Of a stretch of DNA of 64,000 bases, positions 24,115-33,928 are shown one piece after another. Made by a program: the position numbers and the translations under genes. The notes beneath the pieces were generated by a model that saw only the letters and a program-made list of their open reading frames with translations, searched no databases and had not been told where the DNA came from. This DNA comes from JAGTVG01 sp964543195 (GTDB lineage: Bacteria; Bacteroidota; Bacteroidia; Cytophagales; Cyclobacteriaceae): contig CAZIXF010000016.1 in assembly GCA_964543195.1 (NCBI GenBank), positions 1 through 64,000 of the forward strand. The letters are read 5' to 3'. Positions within the stretch are counted from its first letter, which is position 1; every line of letters starts with the position of its first letter.

Positions 24115-25414
24115 CGGTAGTTTCCCGATTTATATTCAGAAGTAATTCTGTTCCAATATTACAATTTAAGCATTGTTTTTTATAACAAAATCCATTATAA
24201 AGTTCCAGCAATCCCTGAGTGTCGAAAGCATTTTTACTGATGATATTCCGTGCAGACCAGTTCCGGACAGGACGGTTATTTTCAGGGGGAAGGGCTTCCA
24301 GGATCTCAAGCGCTTTGTCAACATGTTTTTGATGATCCGTATATTTACCGAAGGCCACCAGAACGGGCACAAAAGTATTGATCAGGATATTGTAAATACT
24401 TGAACGGCCAATCCCAGGAAGGGGGGTTCTTGCTTTTTTCCCGAAATCATAATGATGGATCCAATAGGGTGATTGTTGTATGGTCAAATCATCGATGATC
24501 TTTTTTATAGGGCCGGAATTTACTATACGTGAAAAAATATTGCTGTTGTTTTGAAGAAAAACGGCCAATTGTGCAATCCGGATTGTCGGGAAATTGGGAG
24601 GATGCATGCGCATGAATTTCCATTGATATCGCTTCATGAATCCATGATTGAATTGATATTTATGGGCCAGGTAGGCGTATTCACTGCGTAGTTTTTTATG
24701 ATATTCATCCCTGGTATCCTCCAGAAATCCACCTGCACCGAATAATAATGCTTCTATCTGAAACAGATCATTTTTATGCCTGGATAAAATTTTCAGAGGC
24801 AGGAATCTGGAAAGTAATAGCATGGGTTCCTGGTTCACTTTGAACCCGAAATTCTTCATCAACATACGATATGAGACTTCCTCCCAGTCGATTGATGTTT
24901 CTTCTAATAAAGCATGTACGTCATTCGATTTTTTTTCCAGTCTTGTCATCAATGACTTCTCTATCATAGATCGCACAGTGATCTCTTTCACATTCTTCAG
25001 CATGGAAGAGCAGGGAATGTGGTCTCCTTCTGCATAGAGGAGTTTCAGGAATTGATCCACTACGGAGTTAATCACTCTGTATTTTAACTCAAGGCTTGGA
25101 ATCGGGCTGCCGTCATCGCGGAAAACCTCAATGTCATGATCCCAGACCACCTGCAGGATCACCTTATTATAATCCGGGTTGGACTGGTGCTCATGGAAAT
25201 TCCAATGGGATGAATTGACGTGGATCTCTACAGCACCTATCCATAAGATATCATTGATCTTAATCCTTGCTTCAAGAAAATCAGGTCCTGCATGCCCGTT
25301 CAATCGCCCGGGATTAAGAATATCGATTTTCTGGCCGTCCCGGGTCTTCAGGTTTCGGGTATCGAATTTAAGGTGCTTCCAAATAAAGGACAGGAAGGAT
25401 TCATTGATAAACAT
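24101..25414 (-). CDS. DUF2851 family protein
   Basis: The 437-residue protein matches DUF2851, a family largely confined to Bacteroidota. Recognisable stretches are the N-terminal FINESFLSFIWKHLKFD and LNGHAGPDFLEARIKI, followed by GAVEIHVNSSHWNFH and VILQVVWDHD, the last resembling a PD-(D/E)XK nuclease core (D, ExH). A C-terminal cysteine cluster, CYKKQCLNCNIG, may bind metal. By these motifs it could be a nuclease, but no function is established. It lies 43 bases after pyrF and overlaps the downstream membrane-protein gene by 14 bases. Confidence 0.9.
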   Translation of the reverse strand: MFINESFLSFIWKHLKFDTRNLKTRDGQKIDILNPGRLNGHAGPDFLEARIKINDILWIGAVEIHVNSSHWNFHEHQSNPDYNKVILQVVWDHDIEVFRDDGSPIPSLELKYRVINSVVDQFLKLLYAEGDHIPCSSMLKNVKEITVRSMIEKSLMTRLEKKSNDVHALLEETSIDWEEVSYRMLMKNFGFKVNQEPMLLLSRFLPLKILSRHKNDLFQIEALLFGAGGFLEDTRDEYHKKLRSEYAYLAHKYQFNHGFMKRYQWKFMRMHPPNFPTIRIAQLAVFLQNNSNIFSRIVNSGPIKKIIDDLTIQQSPYWIHHYDFGKKARTPLPGIGRSSIYNILINTFVPVLVAFGKYTDHQKHVDKALEILEALPPENNRPVRNWSARNIISKNAFDTQGLLELYNGFCYKKQCLNCNIGTELLLNINRETTGGIH

Positions 25415-25457
25415 AGCTGGCAGAGTTCATAAAGTTAACAGGTTCAATATAATAAAC

Positions 25458-26270
25458 TCATAGATATTTATCCAGCATTTTTTTCATTTGATTTTGAATT
25501 TCCATGGCTTTTTCTCTTGCTATTACGGCAAAATCTTTCCCTGTTGAGGCATAAATTATATTCCTTGATGAATTCACAATAAGGCCTGCCGATTTATTAA
25601 ATCCATTTTTCGCAACGGTTTCAAGGTCCCCTCCCTGGGCGCCAATTCCCGGGACCAGCAGGAAATGATCAGGAATGATTTTCCGGATGTGCGCAAAAAA
25701 TTCAGCTTTTGTTGCTCCAACCACATACATCAATTTTTCCGGTCCGGCCCATGAAGCAGATTGCCGGATCACTTCTTCATACATTGAAATGCCACCGGTG
25801 TCCTTCATCTGAAAATTTTCACTCCCCGCATTGGATGTCAGGGCCAGAAGAATGATCCATTTATCCTCAAAATCAAGATACGGGTCGACCGTATCCTTTC
25901 CCATATAGGGATTGACAGTAACCGCATCCATAGAATAATATTCGTAAAAGGCAGAGGCATACATCCGGCTGGTATTGCCGATATCACCTCTTTTTGCATC
26001 GGCAATGGTGAATATATTGTCCGGGATATAATCGACCGTTTTTTTCAGGCTTTCAAGGCCGCGGGGGCCCATGGCTTCGTAAAAAGCGAGATTGGGCTTG
26101 TAGGCTATGCAAAGATCATGAGTAGCATCAATGAGCTGTTTGTTGAACTCGAAAACCGGATCATCGAGATCCTTTAAATGAGCAGGGATTTTATTCTGAT
26201 CCGTATCCAGGCCAATACATAAAAAAGAGTTTTTTTTTCTTATCTGATCAACTATTTCATCATATTTCAT
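25458..26270 (-). CDS. pyrF: Orotidine 5'-phosphate decarboxylase (group 2)
   Basis: PyrF converts OMP to UMP, the last step of de novo pyrimidine synthesis. The 270-residue length fits the longer group 2 enzymes. GLDTDQNKIP is followed by the catalytic set Asp91-Lys93-Asp96 in ADAKRGDIGNT, then VNPYMGKDTVDPYL, LALTSNAGSENFQ and LVPGIGAQGGD. A second pyrimidine gene, pyrD, lies 3 kb upstream in the same direction. The enzyme appears intact. Confidence 0.96.
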   Translation of the reverse strand: MKYDEIVDQIRKKNSFLCIGLDTDQNKIPAHLKDLDDPVFEFNKQLIDATHDLCIAYKPNLAFYEAMGPRGLESLKKTVDYIPDNIFTIADAKRGDIGNTSRMYASAFYEYYSMDAVTVNPYMGKDTVDPYLDFEDKWIILLALTSNAGSENFQMKDTGGISMYEEVIRQSASWAGPEKLMYVVGATKAEFFAHIRKIIPDHFLLVPGIGAQGGDLETVAKNGFNKSAGLIVNSSRNIIYASTGKDFAVIAREKAMEIQNQMKKMLDKYL

Positions 26271-26289
26271 GGCCTCTTGTTATGAGAAT

Positions 26290-26934
26290 TTATCTCAAAT
26301 CGATCTCGACAACACCCGGATAATCACCGGCATCAAATTCAAATTCCGTATCGTTTGCCTTATAGCTGCCATCAAAGCTCGTGATATCATATAAATAAGT
26401 GTTCCCTGTTTTATCGAACAATTTCCATTGGGATAAGGAATAATCCGCTTTATCGATCCATAATCTGGCCTTGTAAAAGGGCTTATTGGGATCATCGGGA
26501 ACCAGGTCGATCACATAATAAGTATTATTCCCAATCTTTTCATCATCAAGGAGCATGTACTTATATCCTTTTTTATAGGCTGAAAAAATACTGGAGGGGG
26601 TCATATCGCCGTCCTGTGGCAAATAATAATCTATATTGACCTCATTTACATCTTTGAGATAGGTCCAGATGGTTTCACCGTTGTTGTATATCAACTGTTC
26701 GCCCAAATCAAGCTTGAATTTATCTCCTTTCACAATGATATCCCCTGTAAAATCCTCCTGGATATCCTCCATTTTATTTTCAAGCACATAGGTGAACTCC
26801 GCTTTAAATGAACCAAGATCCCTGTACTTTTCACTCATTTTATCCAGCACTTCAAGAGCTGCCGGATCATATTGACCCAATGAATATCCTGCGATGGCCA
26901 CCAGCAATAAAAATATTGATACTTTTTTCATCAT
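26290..26934 (-). CDS. lolA: LolA-like outer membrane lipoprotein carrier protein
   Basis: The 214-residue protein has a cleavable signal peptide (MMKKVSIFLLLVAIAGYSLGQ) and a LolA-type incomplete beta-barrel: EVLDKMSEKYRDLGSFKAEF, GDIIVKGDKFKLDL, IYNNGETIWTYLKDVNEV and VIDLVPDDPNKPFYKARLWI. LolA shuttles lipoproteins across the periplasm from LolCDE to the outer membrane. It directly follows ftsK (12 bases), an arrangement common in many bacteria. The signal peptide probably ends before Gln21. Confidence 0.92.
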   Translation of the reverse strand: MMKKVSIFLLLVAIAGYSLGQYDPAALEVLDKMSEKYRDLGSFKAEFTYVLENKMEDIQEDFTGDIIVKGDKFKLDLGEQLIYNNGETIWTYLKDVNEVNIDYYLPQDGDMTPSSIFSAYKKGYKYMLLDDEKIGNNTYYVIDLVPDDPNKPFYKARLWIDKADYSLSQWKLFDKTGNTYLYDITSFDGSYKANDTEFEFDAGDYPGVVEIDLR

Positions 26935-26946
26935 TTTTCCCTTAAA

Positions 26947-29427
26947 TCATTTATTTTCTTCAATCTCCCTCAACAATTGTTCCAATTCGTATTCATCCTG
27001 CACAAGCACCTCTCTTGCCTTGGATCCTTCAAAGGGTCCTACTATCCCTGCTGCCTCCAGTTGGTCGATCAGCCTTCCTGCCCGATTATATCCCAGTTTG
27101 AGTTTCCGCTGGATCAATGAGGTGCTTCCCTGTTGATGCATCACGATCAGGCGTGCGGCATCCTCGAACATGGAATCCCTTTCTGCAAGATCCACTTCAC
27201 CGATCTCCCCTCCCTCTTCACCTTCATATTCAGGCAGGAGATAGGCAGAAGGATAACCTCTTTGGGAACCTACGAACTCACAGATCTTTTCTGCTTCCTT
27301 TGTTTCTATGTACGGACTTTGAAGCCGGGTTAAATTGGAATGAAACGACATCAGCATATCGCCCATTCCGACCAACTGATCGGCGCCTCCTGTATCGAGG
27401 ATAATCCTTGAATCCATTTTGGATACCACCTTATAGGCAATCCTTGCCGGAAAATTCACTTTTATAGTTCCGGTAATCACCTTCACATCAGGGCGCTGGG
27501 TAGCCACCACAAGATGAATACCTATAGCCCTTGCCAACTGTGCCAGCCTGGCAATCGGTGCTTCTATCTCCTTACCCGCCGTCATCATCAGATCGGCCAG
27601 CTCATCGATGACCAGTACGATATAGGGCAGATACCTATGCCCCCTTTCCGGGTTGAGCTTTCGCTGGATAAATTTATCATTATATTCTTTAAGGTTTCTG
27701 CATTGCGCCTCTTTAAGAAGGTTGTACCGGTTATCCATTTCAATGGACAGGGAATTCAGCGTATAGATCACCTTTTTGGTATCGGTAACAATAGGTTCAT
27801 CCACATCCGGTAATTTGGCCAGAAAATGACGCTCCAGTTTATTATATAGGGTAAGCTCAACCTTTTTGGGATCTACCAGAACAAATTTCAGCTGGGAAGG
27901 ATGTTTTTTATAAATAAGTGAGGCAAGGATTACATTGATCCCGACCGATTTGCCCTGTCCCGTGGCTCCGGCAATAAGCAGGTGAGGCATTCTCGTCAGG
28001 TCAGCCATATAAACCTCGTTCGAAATGGTCCTCCCCAGAACGATCGGAAGTTCATAATTGGTCTGCTGGAATTTTTCCGTACCCAATACAGATCGTACGG
28101 ATACAAGCTGCCTGTTTTTATTGGGCACTTCGATACCTATGGTACCTTTACCGGGAATTGGAGCGATTATCCTTATTCCCAGTGCAGATAAACTAAGGGC
28201 AATATCATCTTCAAGGTTTTTGATTTTAGAGATCTTTACACCTGCATCCGGAACGATCTCATAAAGCGTAACCGTGGGTCCGATTGTAGCTTTAATACTC
28301 GATATCCCTATTTTAAAATTGATGAGCGTTTCGATGATGTTGTCTTTGTTCTGCTCAAGTTCCTCCTTGGTCACCTGCCCTCCCCTGCCATCATATTCAT
28401 TCAGGAGATCGAGCGGAGGATATTTATACGAACCAAGATCAAGCGTAGGATCATAATTTTCCAGTTTATCGATGGCCTTCTCCCGGTCCTCGGCCTCTTC
28501 GACGATCAACTCAAGATCATCATTGGAATCCCTATCGGCACTTTTCTCTATTCGATTGGAGCCCTGTTTATCAGCAGAAACTTCTCTGCTATCTGATGGA
28601 TCCAGAGATAACTCCAGTTCTTTTTCCCCTTCCCCCGGTTCAGTGGTCTCCGTGTTCTCAACTGTTGATTTTTCCTTCTTGCTGTCTACTCCCCTTTCAG
28701 TGTAGTTTGATGAATCATTTTCACTTCCCGGTTCACCCGGAATTGATGATTTTTCAACCGGTGACCCTGGCTGCCCGTCTGCAAAGACGGTCTGACCTGC
28801 TTTTTTCCATCCCATGATTTCCGTGATGTTGAAAAAATAAACGGTAAATATAAGCAGGGATATGAGCAGAAAAATATATGTGCCCCAACCGATGAGGGAA
28901 TGAAAAAGTACCGCCAGTTCATAGCCCAAACCACCACTGAGAAAATCAGCGCCTTTAAAATTCTCAATATTCAGTGTTGTATATCCGAAAAGAAGGCATA
29001 ACCAGAAAATAAAAAAAGTCACGAATTTGAAGGAACGGTATGCCGGAAGTATCTCCTTCCTGGATACCAGCTTAAATCCTAGAATAAATAAAAAAGGAGG
29101 TATAAAAAATGCTGAGACCCCGAACCACTGGAAAATAAAATAATGGGAAGTCATCGCCCCGATCAGCCCCAGCCAGTTTTCCGCGTCAAGACCCGATTCT
29201 TTTATCCCGGAAGCCTTTACAGACTCAACCACACTTTGATCAGCCTGACCTGTAAACAGATAGGATATGAATGCGGTCAGCAAAAAAACAGAAACACCTA
29301 ACAAAAAAAAGCCGAGTGACAGATGAAAACGGCGATCCTGAAAGAAATTAAGGTTAAACTTTATCTTTCTGCCACTGGTTCCCTCGTTTTTGGAGGTGTT
29401 TGTTTTATAGGTATTTCTTGTTGCCAT
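26947..29427 (-). CDS. ftsK: DNA translocase FtsK/SpoIIIE
   Basis: FtsK pumps chromosomal DNA through the division septum and activates XerCD at dif. The 826-residue protein has four to five N-terminal membrane helices (to about 200) and an acidic, Ser/Glu-rich linker (about 215-325). Next come the alpha domain and the motor. Walker A is GATGQGKS near 485-492, Walker B is VLVIDELADLMM, and ATQRPDVKVITGTIK follows. The C-terminal winged-helix gamma domain (about 750-826, IQRKLKLGYNRAGRLIDQLE) reads KOPS sequences. xerD lies 1.2 kb upstream in the same direction. Confidence 0.97.
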   Translation of the reverse strand: MATRNTYKTNTSKNEGTSGRKIKFNLNFFQDRRFHLSLGFFLLGVSVFLLTAFISYLFTGQADQSVVESVKASGIKESGLDAENWLGLIGAMTSHYFIFQWFGVSAFFIPPFLFILGFKLVSRKEILPAYRSFKFVTFFIFWLCLLFGYTTLNIENFKGADFLSGGLGYELAVLFHSLIGWGTYIFLLISLLIFTVYFFNITEIMGWKKAGQTVFADGQPGSPVEKSSIPGEPGSENDSSNYTERGVDSKKEKSTVENTETTEPGEGEKELELSLDPSDSREVSADKQGSNRIEKSADRDSNDDLELIVEEAEDREKAIDKLENYDPTLDLGSYKYPPLDLLNEYDGRGGQVTKEELEQNKDNIIETLINFKIGISSIKATIGPTVTLYEIVPDAGVKISKIKNLEDDIALSLSALGIRIIAPIPGKGTIGIEVPNKNRQLVSVRSVLGTEKFQQTNYELPIVLGRTISNEVYMADLTRMPHLLIAGATGQGKSVGINVILASLIYKKHPSQLKFVLVDPKKVELTLYNKLERHFLAKLPDVDEPIVTDTKKVIYTLNSLSIEMDNRYNLLKEAQCRNLKEYNDKFIQRKLNPERGHRYLPYIVLVIDELADLMMTAGKEIEAPIARLAQLARAIGIHLVVATQRPDVKVITGTIKVNFPARIAYKVVSKMDSRIILDTGGADQLVGMGDMLMSFHSNLTRLQSPYIETKEAEKICEFVGSQRGYPSAYLLPEYEGEEGGEIGEVDLAERDSMFEDAARLIVMHQQGSTSLIQRKLKLGYNRAGRLIDQLEAAGIVGPFEGSKAREVLVQDEYELEQLLREIEENK

Positions 29428-29486
29428 TCAAATCACAAAATTACAAAAATAATTGGTTGAAGAAAGGGAATTAAATTTAATAGCGA

Positions 29487-30548
29487 TCATTGGGTTTCAA
29501 TACCTGTCTTCGACTTTCTTCTCCTTATCAGGGCATTATTTATCCGTTTTACCAGTCCGGGGCCTTCATATACAAAACCGGTGTAAAGCTGGATTAGATC
29601 GGCTCCGGCCTCAATCTTTTCCAGTGCATCCTCAACCGACATAATACCACCCACACCAATAATTACTGCCTCTTTATGTAAACGCTGACGCAGGTAACGG
29701 ATTATTTTACTGGATCGTTTTTTTAGGGGACGACCGCTTAACCCTCCTTCTCCGATTTTTTGTATAAGGGGATCGGGAGATTGAAGCCCCTCTCTTGCCA
29801 CGGTGGTATTGGTCGCCACTACACCCTCCAGTACCAAATCATTGACTATCTCAATGATATCGTTAAGCTGATCTTCGGATAGATCGGGTGCGATTTTCAA
29901 ATAGAGTGGTTTCTTACCTCCTTTTTCCCGGATCTCTTTTTTAAGAGCCTGCAGGATCTTCATCAGAGGTTTTTTTTCCTGAAGTTCCCTGAGACCGGGT
30001 GTATTCGGGGAACTCACATTGACCACAAAATAATCGGCATAATCATATAATTGATCCAGGCAATAGATATAGTCCTCAACCGCCTGTTCATTAGGAGTGA
30101 TTTTATTTTTCCCGATATTACCCCCGATAATTATATTGGTCTTTCTGCCCGAAAGGTGGCGGGCCGCCTTTTCCGCACCCTTATTATTAAAACCCATCCG
30201 GTTGATGAGGGCCCCATCATCCGGCAACCGGAATAACCGGGGTTTTGGATTACCGGGTTGTGGGCTTGGGGTAACCGTACCGATCTCGACAAATCCGAAA
30301 CCAAAGGCGGCCAGTCCATCCACCATAAGCGCATCTTTATCGAAACCGGCGGCTACACCTACCGGGTTTTCAAATTCGAGGCCAGAGACATTAGTCTGTA
30401 GCGTCTGATCGTTCACGTGATAAATCCGTCTGATAATGGAGGTCAAACCTGGAATGCGGCTGATTTTATTTATATACAAAACGGCAAGATTATGGATAGT
30501 TTCAGGATTGAAAAGAAACAGAAGGGGTCGGATTATGTTTTTATACAC
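29487..30548 (-). CDS. pyrD: Dihydroorotate dehydrogenase (quinone), class 2
   Basis: PyrD oxidises dihydroorotate to orotate at the inner membrane and passes electrons to quinone, here presumably menaquinone. The 353 residues start with the hydrophobic membrane-docking segment IIRPLLFLFNPETIHNLA, which marks class 2. FMN and substrate motifs follow: NPVGVAAGFDKDA, NRMGFNNKGAE, VVNVSSPNTPGLRELQ with the catalytic serine, LKIAPDLSEDQL, ATNTTVAREGL and IIGVGGIMSVEDALEKI. The start is GTG at 30548, giving MYKNIIRPLL as in relatives. Confidence 0.96.
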   Translation of the reverse strand: MYKNIIRPLLFLFNPETIHNLAVLYINKISRIPGLTSIIRRIYHVNDQTLQTNVSGLEFENPVGVAAGFDKDALMVDGLAAFGFGFVEIGTVTPSPQPGNPKPRLFRLPDDGALINRMGFNNKGAEKAARHLSGRKTNIIIGGNIGKNKITPNEQAVEDYIYCLDQLYDYADYFVVNVSSPNTPGLRELQEKKPLMKILQALKKEIREKGGKKPLYLKIAPDLSEDQLNDIIEIVNDLVLEGVVATNTTVAREGLQSPDPLIQKIGEGGLSGRPLKKRSSKIIRYLRQRLHKEAVIIGVGGIMSVEDALEKIEAGADLIQLYTGFVYEGPGLVKRINNALIRRRKSKTGIETQ

Positions 30549-30607
30549 GTTCGTTACTCGAAAAAAGTATTGACTGATGCAAATTAAGCTCTATTAGCCT
30601 GTAATTG

Positions 30608-31510
30608 TCAACTCCTGGGATGAAAATCCTTCATCACCTGTTTTAAATAATCCCGGTCAAGATGTGTATAGATCTCGGTTGTGGTAATGGATTCATGACC
30701 CAACATCTCCTGGACAGCCCTTAGGTCGGCCCCTCCCTCTATCAGATGGGTAGCAAAGGAATGCCTGAATGTATGGGGGCTTACCTTTTTTTTCAGTCCG
30801 GAAACCTGGGTGAGATTCTTTATAATGGTAAAAATCATTACCCTGGATAATTTACGGCCTCGCCGGTTAAGGAATACATAAGCCTCATTACCCGGTTTAA
30901 CATCCAGATGACAACGGATCTCATTTACATAGATCTTCATAAATTTTAATGCCTCCCGGCCGATAGGCACAAGCCGCTCCTTATTTCCCTTACCCACGAT
31001 CCGTATAAATCCTATGTCATAATAAATATTATTCAACCTGAGGTCGATCAGTTCGGATACCCTGAGCCCCGAGCTGTACAGGGTTTCCAGCATAGCCCTG
31101 TTGCGCATACCTTCATCGGTCGACATATCGATCGAGGCAAATAGCCGTTCTATCTCGTCATAACTCAAAGTATCCGGCAACTTCCGGCCAAGCTTGGGAC
31201 CGTCGAGCAGTTCGGTGGGATCCTTATCGATTATTTCCTCGAATAAAAGGTATTTGTAGAAAGCTTTTAAACCTGATAGCAAACGGGCCTGGGAATGTGC
31301 GCTCATGCCAAGCTGATTGATATGTTCGAGGAAATCCTGCAAGTGCCGGCTGGTAATCTCAAGCGGATTAATATCAATATTGGAGATTTCTATAAACTGT
31401 TTTAGCTTTACAACATCATGAATATAAGCATCGATTGAATTGTCCGACAGAGACCGTTCTAATTTTAAATAATTCTTAAATTGTTTGATATAAAAATCCC
31501 AACTCATCAT
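30608..31510 (-). CDS. xerD: Tyrosine recombinase XerD
   Basis: XerD resolves chromosome dimers at dif together with XerC. The 300-residue product has the SAM-like N-terminal core-binding domain (1-100) and a catalytic domain with Arg150 (YSSGLRVSEL), Lys174 (GKGNKERLVP), His246 and Arg249 (HTFRH), His272 (GHES) and nucleophile Tyr281 (EIYTHL). A TTG at 31528 could extend the frame by six residues, but the ATG pair at 31510/31507 is preferred. The gene is divergent from aroQ with only 17 bases between the two starts. XerC and XerD are hard to separate by eye; the proximity to ftsK is compatible with XerD. Confidence 0.92.
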   Translation of the reverse strand: MMSWDFYIKQFKNYLKLERSLSDNSIDAYIHDVVKLKQFIEISNIDINPLEITSRHLQDFLEHINQLGMSAHSQARLLSGLKAFYKYLLFEEIIDKDPTELLDGPKLGRKLPDTLSYDEIERLFASIDMSTDEGMRNRAMLETLYSSGLRVSELIDLRLNNIYYDIGFIRIVGKGNKERLVPIGREALKFMKIYVNEIRCHLDVKPGNEAYVFLNRRGRKLSRVMIFTIIKNLTQVSGLKKKVSPHTFRHSFATHLIEGGADLRAVQEMLGHESITTTEIYTHLDRDYLKQVMKDFHPRS

Positions 31511-31527
31511 ATTAACTGTCCAATACA

Positions 31528-31950
31528 ATGAAAATCATCATTATCAATGGCCCGAATTTAAATTTACTAGGAAAAAGAGAAAAAGAAATATATGGCACGG
31601 CGGATTTCAATACATTTTTTTCCGACCTTAAAAAAAACTACCCCGGAACAAACCTCGAGTATTTCCAATCCAACCACGAGGGTGAAATTATCGACAAGGT
31701 ACATGAAACAGGTTTCTCCTATGATGGGATCATACTCAATGCCGGCGGATTGACCCATACTTCCGTTGCACTCCGGGATGCCATCGGAGGAGTAGAGAGG
31801 CCGGTAATCGAAGTACATATATCCAATATCTTTAAACGGGAGATTTTCAGACATGAAAGTCTTATTGCACCGGTGTGTCTGGGATCGATATCCGGTTTCG
31901 GACTCGAGAGCTATCGCCTGGCCCTTCAATATTTCACCGGGCTTCAGTGA
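31528..31950 (+). CDS. aroQ: 3-dehydroquinate dehydratase, type II
   Basis: AroQ dehydrates 3-dehydroquinate to 3-dehydroshikimate in the shikimate pathway. The 140-residue dodecamer-type enzyme has INGPNLNLLG, Arg17 and the catalytic Tyr22 in KEIYGT, NAGGLTHTSVALRDAI, VEVHISN-type VIEVHISNIFKRE with the catalytic histidine, and VCLGSISGFG. The length is slightly under the family norm but all motifs are present. The aromatic genes tyrA and an aminotransferase lie 30 kb away. Confidence 0.96.
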   Translation: MKIIIINGPNLNLLGKREKEIYGTADFNTFFSDLKKNYPGTNLEYFQSNHEGEIIDKVHETGFSYDGIILNAGGLTHTSVALRDAIGGVERPVIEVHISNIFKREIFRHESLIAPVCLGSISGFGLESYRLALQYFTGLQ

Positions 31951-32007
31951 GCTTGTTCTTATGATTTTTCCGTTGATTAATTTCATCCAAGATGAATCTT
32001 ATCCATT

Positions 32008-32580
32008 ATGAATAACTTAAGAGAAATTGTATCCGTTACCATTATTCTATTTTCGATTATCGATATCATCGGGTCGATCCCGGTGGTCCTCGACCTGAAA
32101 AAAAAATCCGGGGACATTCAGTCCGTTAAAGCCACTATCGTCGCCGGCGTGATCATGATCGTGTTTTTATACCTGGGTGATTCGATCCTGAGACTATTCG
32201 GGATCGATGTGTATTCCTTTGCCATTGCCGGAGCGATCATTATTTTTCTCATCGGCTTTGAGATGGTGCTCGGTATCACCTTGTTCAGGCATGAATCGGG
32301 CGGTGCCAGCTCAACCTCTGTAGTACCCATAGCCTTTCCCCTGATCGCGGGGGCAGGTACCATGACCACCATCATTTCACTGAGGGCCGAATACCAGGTA
32401 ATGAATATACTAATCGGGATTATCATAAACCTGGTACTTGTTTATCTTGTATTGAAGTCCTGTAACTGGCTTGAAAGAAAGATCGGAAATGCCGGTTTTC
32501 TGATCCTGCGCAAAGCAATGGGTATTATATTGCTGGCCATTGCCATTAAACTCATAAAAAGCAACCTGGTTATACCATGA
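32008..32580 (+). CDS. MarC family integral membrane protein
   Basis: The 190-residue protein has six membrane helices and the MarC family pattern: SIIDIIGSIPVVLDL near the start, FAIAGAIIIFLIGFEMVLG, and VPIAFPLIAGAGTMTTIISL in the middle. The family is widespread, but no transport activity has been firmly shown; an early link to antibiotic resistance was not upheld. Its stop overlaps the rnhA start by four bases (ATGA). Confidence 0.92.
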   Translation: MNNLREIVSVTIILFSIIDIIGSIPVVLDLKKKSGDIQSVKATIVAGVIMIVFLYLGDSILRLFGIDVYSFAIAGAIIIFLIGFEMVLGITLFRHESGGASSTSVVPIAFPLIAGAGTMTTIISLRAEYQVMNILIGIIINLVLVYLVLKSCNWLERKIGNAGFLILRKAMGIILLAIAIKLIKSNLVIP

Positions 32581-33038
32581 TCACCATATACACAGATGGA
32601 GCTGCAAAGGGGAATCCCGGACCGGGAGGTTACGGTGTGATCCTCATATATAAGGATAAAAGAAAGGAAATGTCGCGGGGCTACCGACTTACTACGAATA
32701 ACAGAATGGAACTGATGGCCGTGATCGTAGGCCTGGAAGCCATCAGGCAACCCGGCTGGGAAGTGGTCATTTATACGGATTCTCTTTATGTGTTGAAAGC
32801 CATTGAACAGGGGTGGCTCTGGAACTGGCAGAAAAAGGGATTCAAAAAAAAGAAAAATGTCGATCTCTGGAAGCGTTTCATGCCTTTGTATAAAAAACAC
32901 AAGGTGAAATTCAAATGGGTGAAAGGCCATGCAGGCCATCCTGAAAACGAACGTTGTGACTATCTCGCTGTCCAGGCTGCCAAGGGCAGGGATCTGCACG
33001 AAGATGAAGGTTATCTGGAACAGTCCGGTTCAACTTGA
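32577..33038 (+). CDS. rnhA: Ribonuclease HI
   Basis: RNase HI cleaves the RNA strand of RNA-DNA hybrids. The 153 residues contain the four acidic metal ligands Asp7 (IYTDGAAKGNPGPGGYG), Glu45 (NRMELMAV), Asp68 (IYTDSLYVL) and Asp128 (ERCDYLA). The basic handle region WLWNWQKKGFKKKK and the histidine loop KGHAGHPENE are also present. It is in ATGA overlap with marC upstream and trmN6 downstream, so the three genes are probably translated together. Confidence 0.97.
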   Translation: MITIYTDGAAKGNPGPGGYGVILIYKDKRKEMSRGYRLTTNNRMELMAVIVGLEAIRQPGWEVVIYTDSLYVLKAIEQGWLWNWQKKGFKKKKNVDLWKRFMPLYKKHKVKFKWVKGHAGHPENERCDYLAVQAAKGRDLHEDEGYLEQSGST

Positions 33039-33757
33039 GGCATATGCCAAATACCTATTTTTCATTCAAGCAGTTTACGGTACATCAGCAGAAGGCTGCC
33101 ATGAAAGTCACCACAGACTCCTGCATTCTGGGTGCCTATGCCTCGCATGAAAACCCGGGGAGGATATTGGATATAGGTACAGGTACCGGGTTGCTGGCCA
33201 TGATGGTCGCCCAACGTTATCCTGCATCCACAATCGATGCAGTGGAAACGGATCCGGATGCTATAGACCAGGCCGCCGAAAACTTCAGTCAATGTCCATG
33301 GCCTGACCGGCTGAACCTGCATGCTGTCTCCATACAGGAATTCACGAAGATTTCCCGGCCGGTTTTCGATCTGATCCTCTGCAACCCTCCCTATTACAAA
33401 AAACAATTCAGATCACCGGACGACCAGGTAAATATTGCCCGGCATGCCACAAGATTATCACTTGCCGAACTGGCTCATCTGGTTGTCAACCTATTGAGCA
33501 CAACGGGCAGTTTTTATGTGATCCTCCCTCCCGGGTCTTTTATGACCATCGGAAATGAACTGGCCATCTCCGGATTATACCTTTCCGATCGATTATTAAT
33601 CTATAATATGCCTGGTAAACCCCTATACCGGGTAATCGGGGGATTCAATAGGCAACAAAAAGAAATGACCGAAAAAAAGCTCCTGATCATGAATTCAAAA
33701 AATAAATATACCGCCGGTTTCAAACATTTGCTTCGAGATTTTTACCTGGATTTTTAA
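33035..33757 (+). CDS. trmN6: tRNA1(Val) A37 N6-methyltransferase
   Basis: This SAM-dependent enzyme methylates A37 of tRNA-Val (YfiC/TrmN6). The 240 residues begin with the typical YFSFKQFTVHQQKAAMKVTTD, whose KQF and KVTTD elements recognise substrate. SAM motif I is ILDIGTGTGLLAMM, an acidic VETDPDA follows, and the amino-methyltransferase motif is LILCNPPYY. It overlaps rnhA by four bases. The C-terminal half (LLSTTGSFYVILPPGS) is normal for the family. Confidence 0.93.
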   Translation: MRHMPNTYFSFKQFTVHQQKAAMKVTTDSCILGAYASHENPGRILDIGTGTGLLAMMVAQRYPASTIDAVETDPDAIDQAAENFSQCPWPDRLNLHAVSIQEFTKISRPVFDLILCNPPYYKKQFRSPDDQVNIARHATRLSLAELAHLVVNLLSTTGSFYVILPPGSFMTIGNELAISGLYLSDRLLIYNMPGKPLYRVIGGFNRQQKEMTEKKLLIMNSKNKYTAGFKHLLRDFYLDF

Positions 33758-33928
33758 TTGGTAACGCATTTTAAGAGAACAGGTTAACTGAAAGAATCAG
33801 ATGATGAAAATGACTATCCTTCCATTACATCATTTATTTCTTCCCTGTTTTTAATTAAATTGATCCTGTAATATATTGAAACTTGGGTAAGCACCCTTTT
33901 AAATGCAACCGGAACCGTACCATATGGC

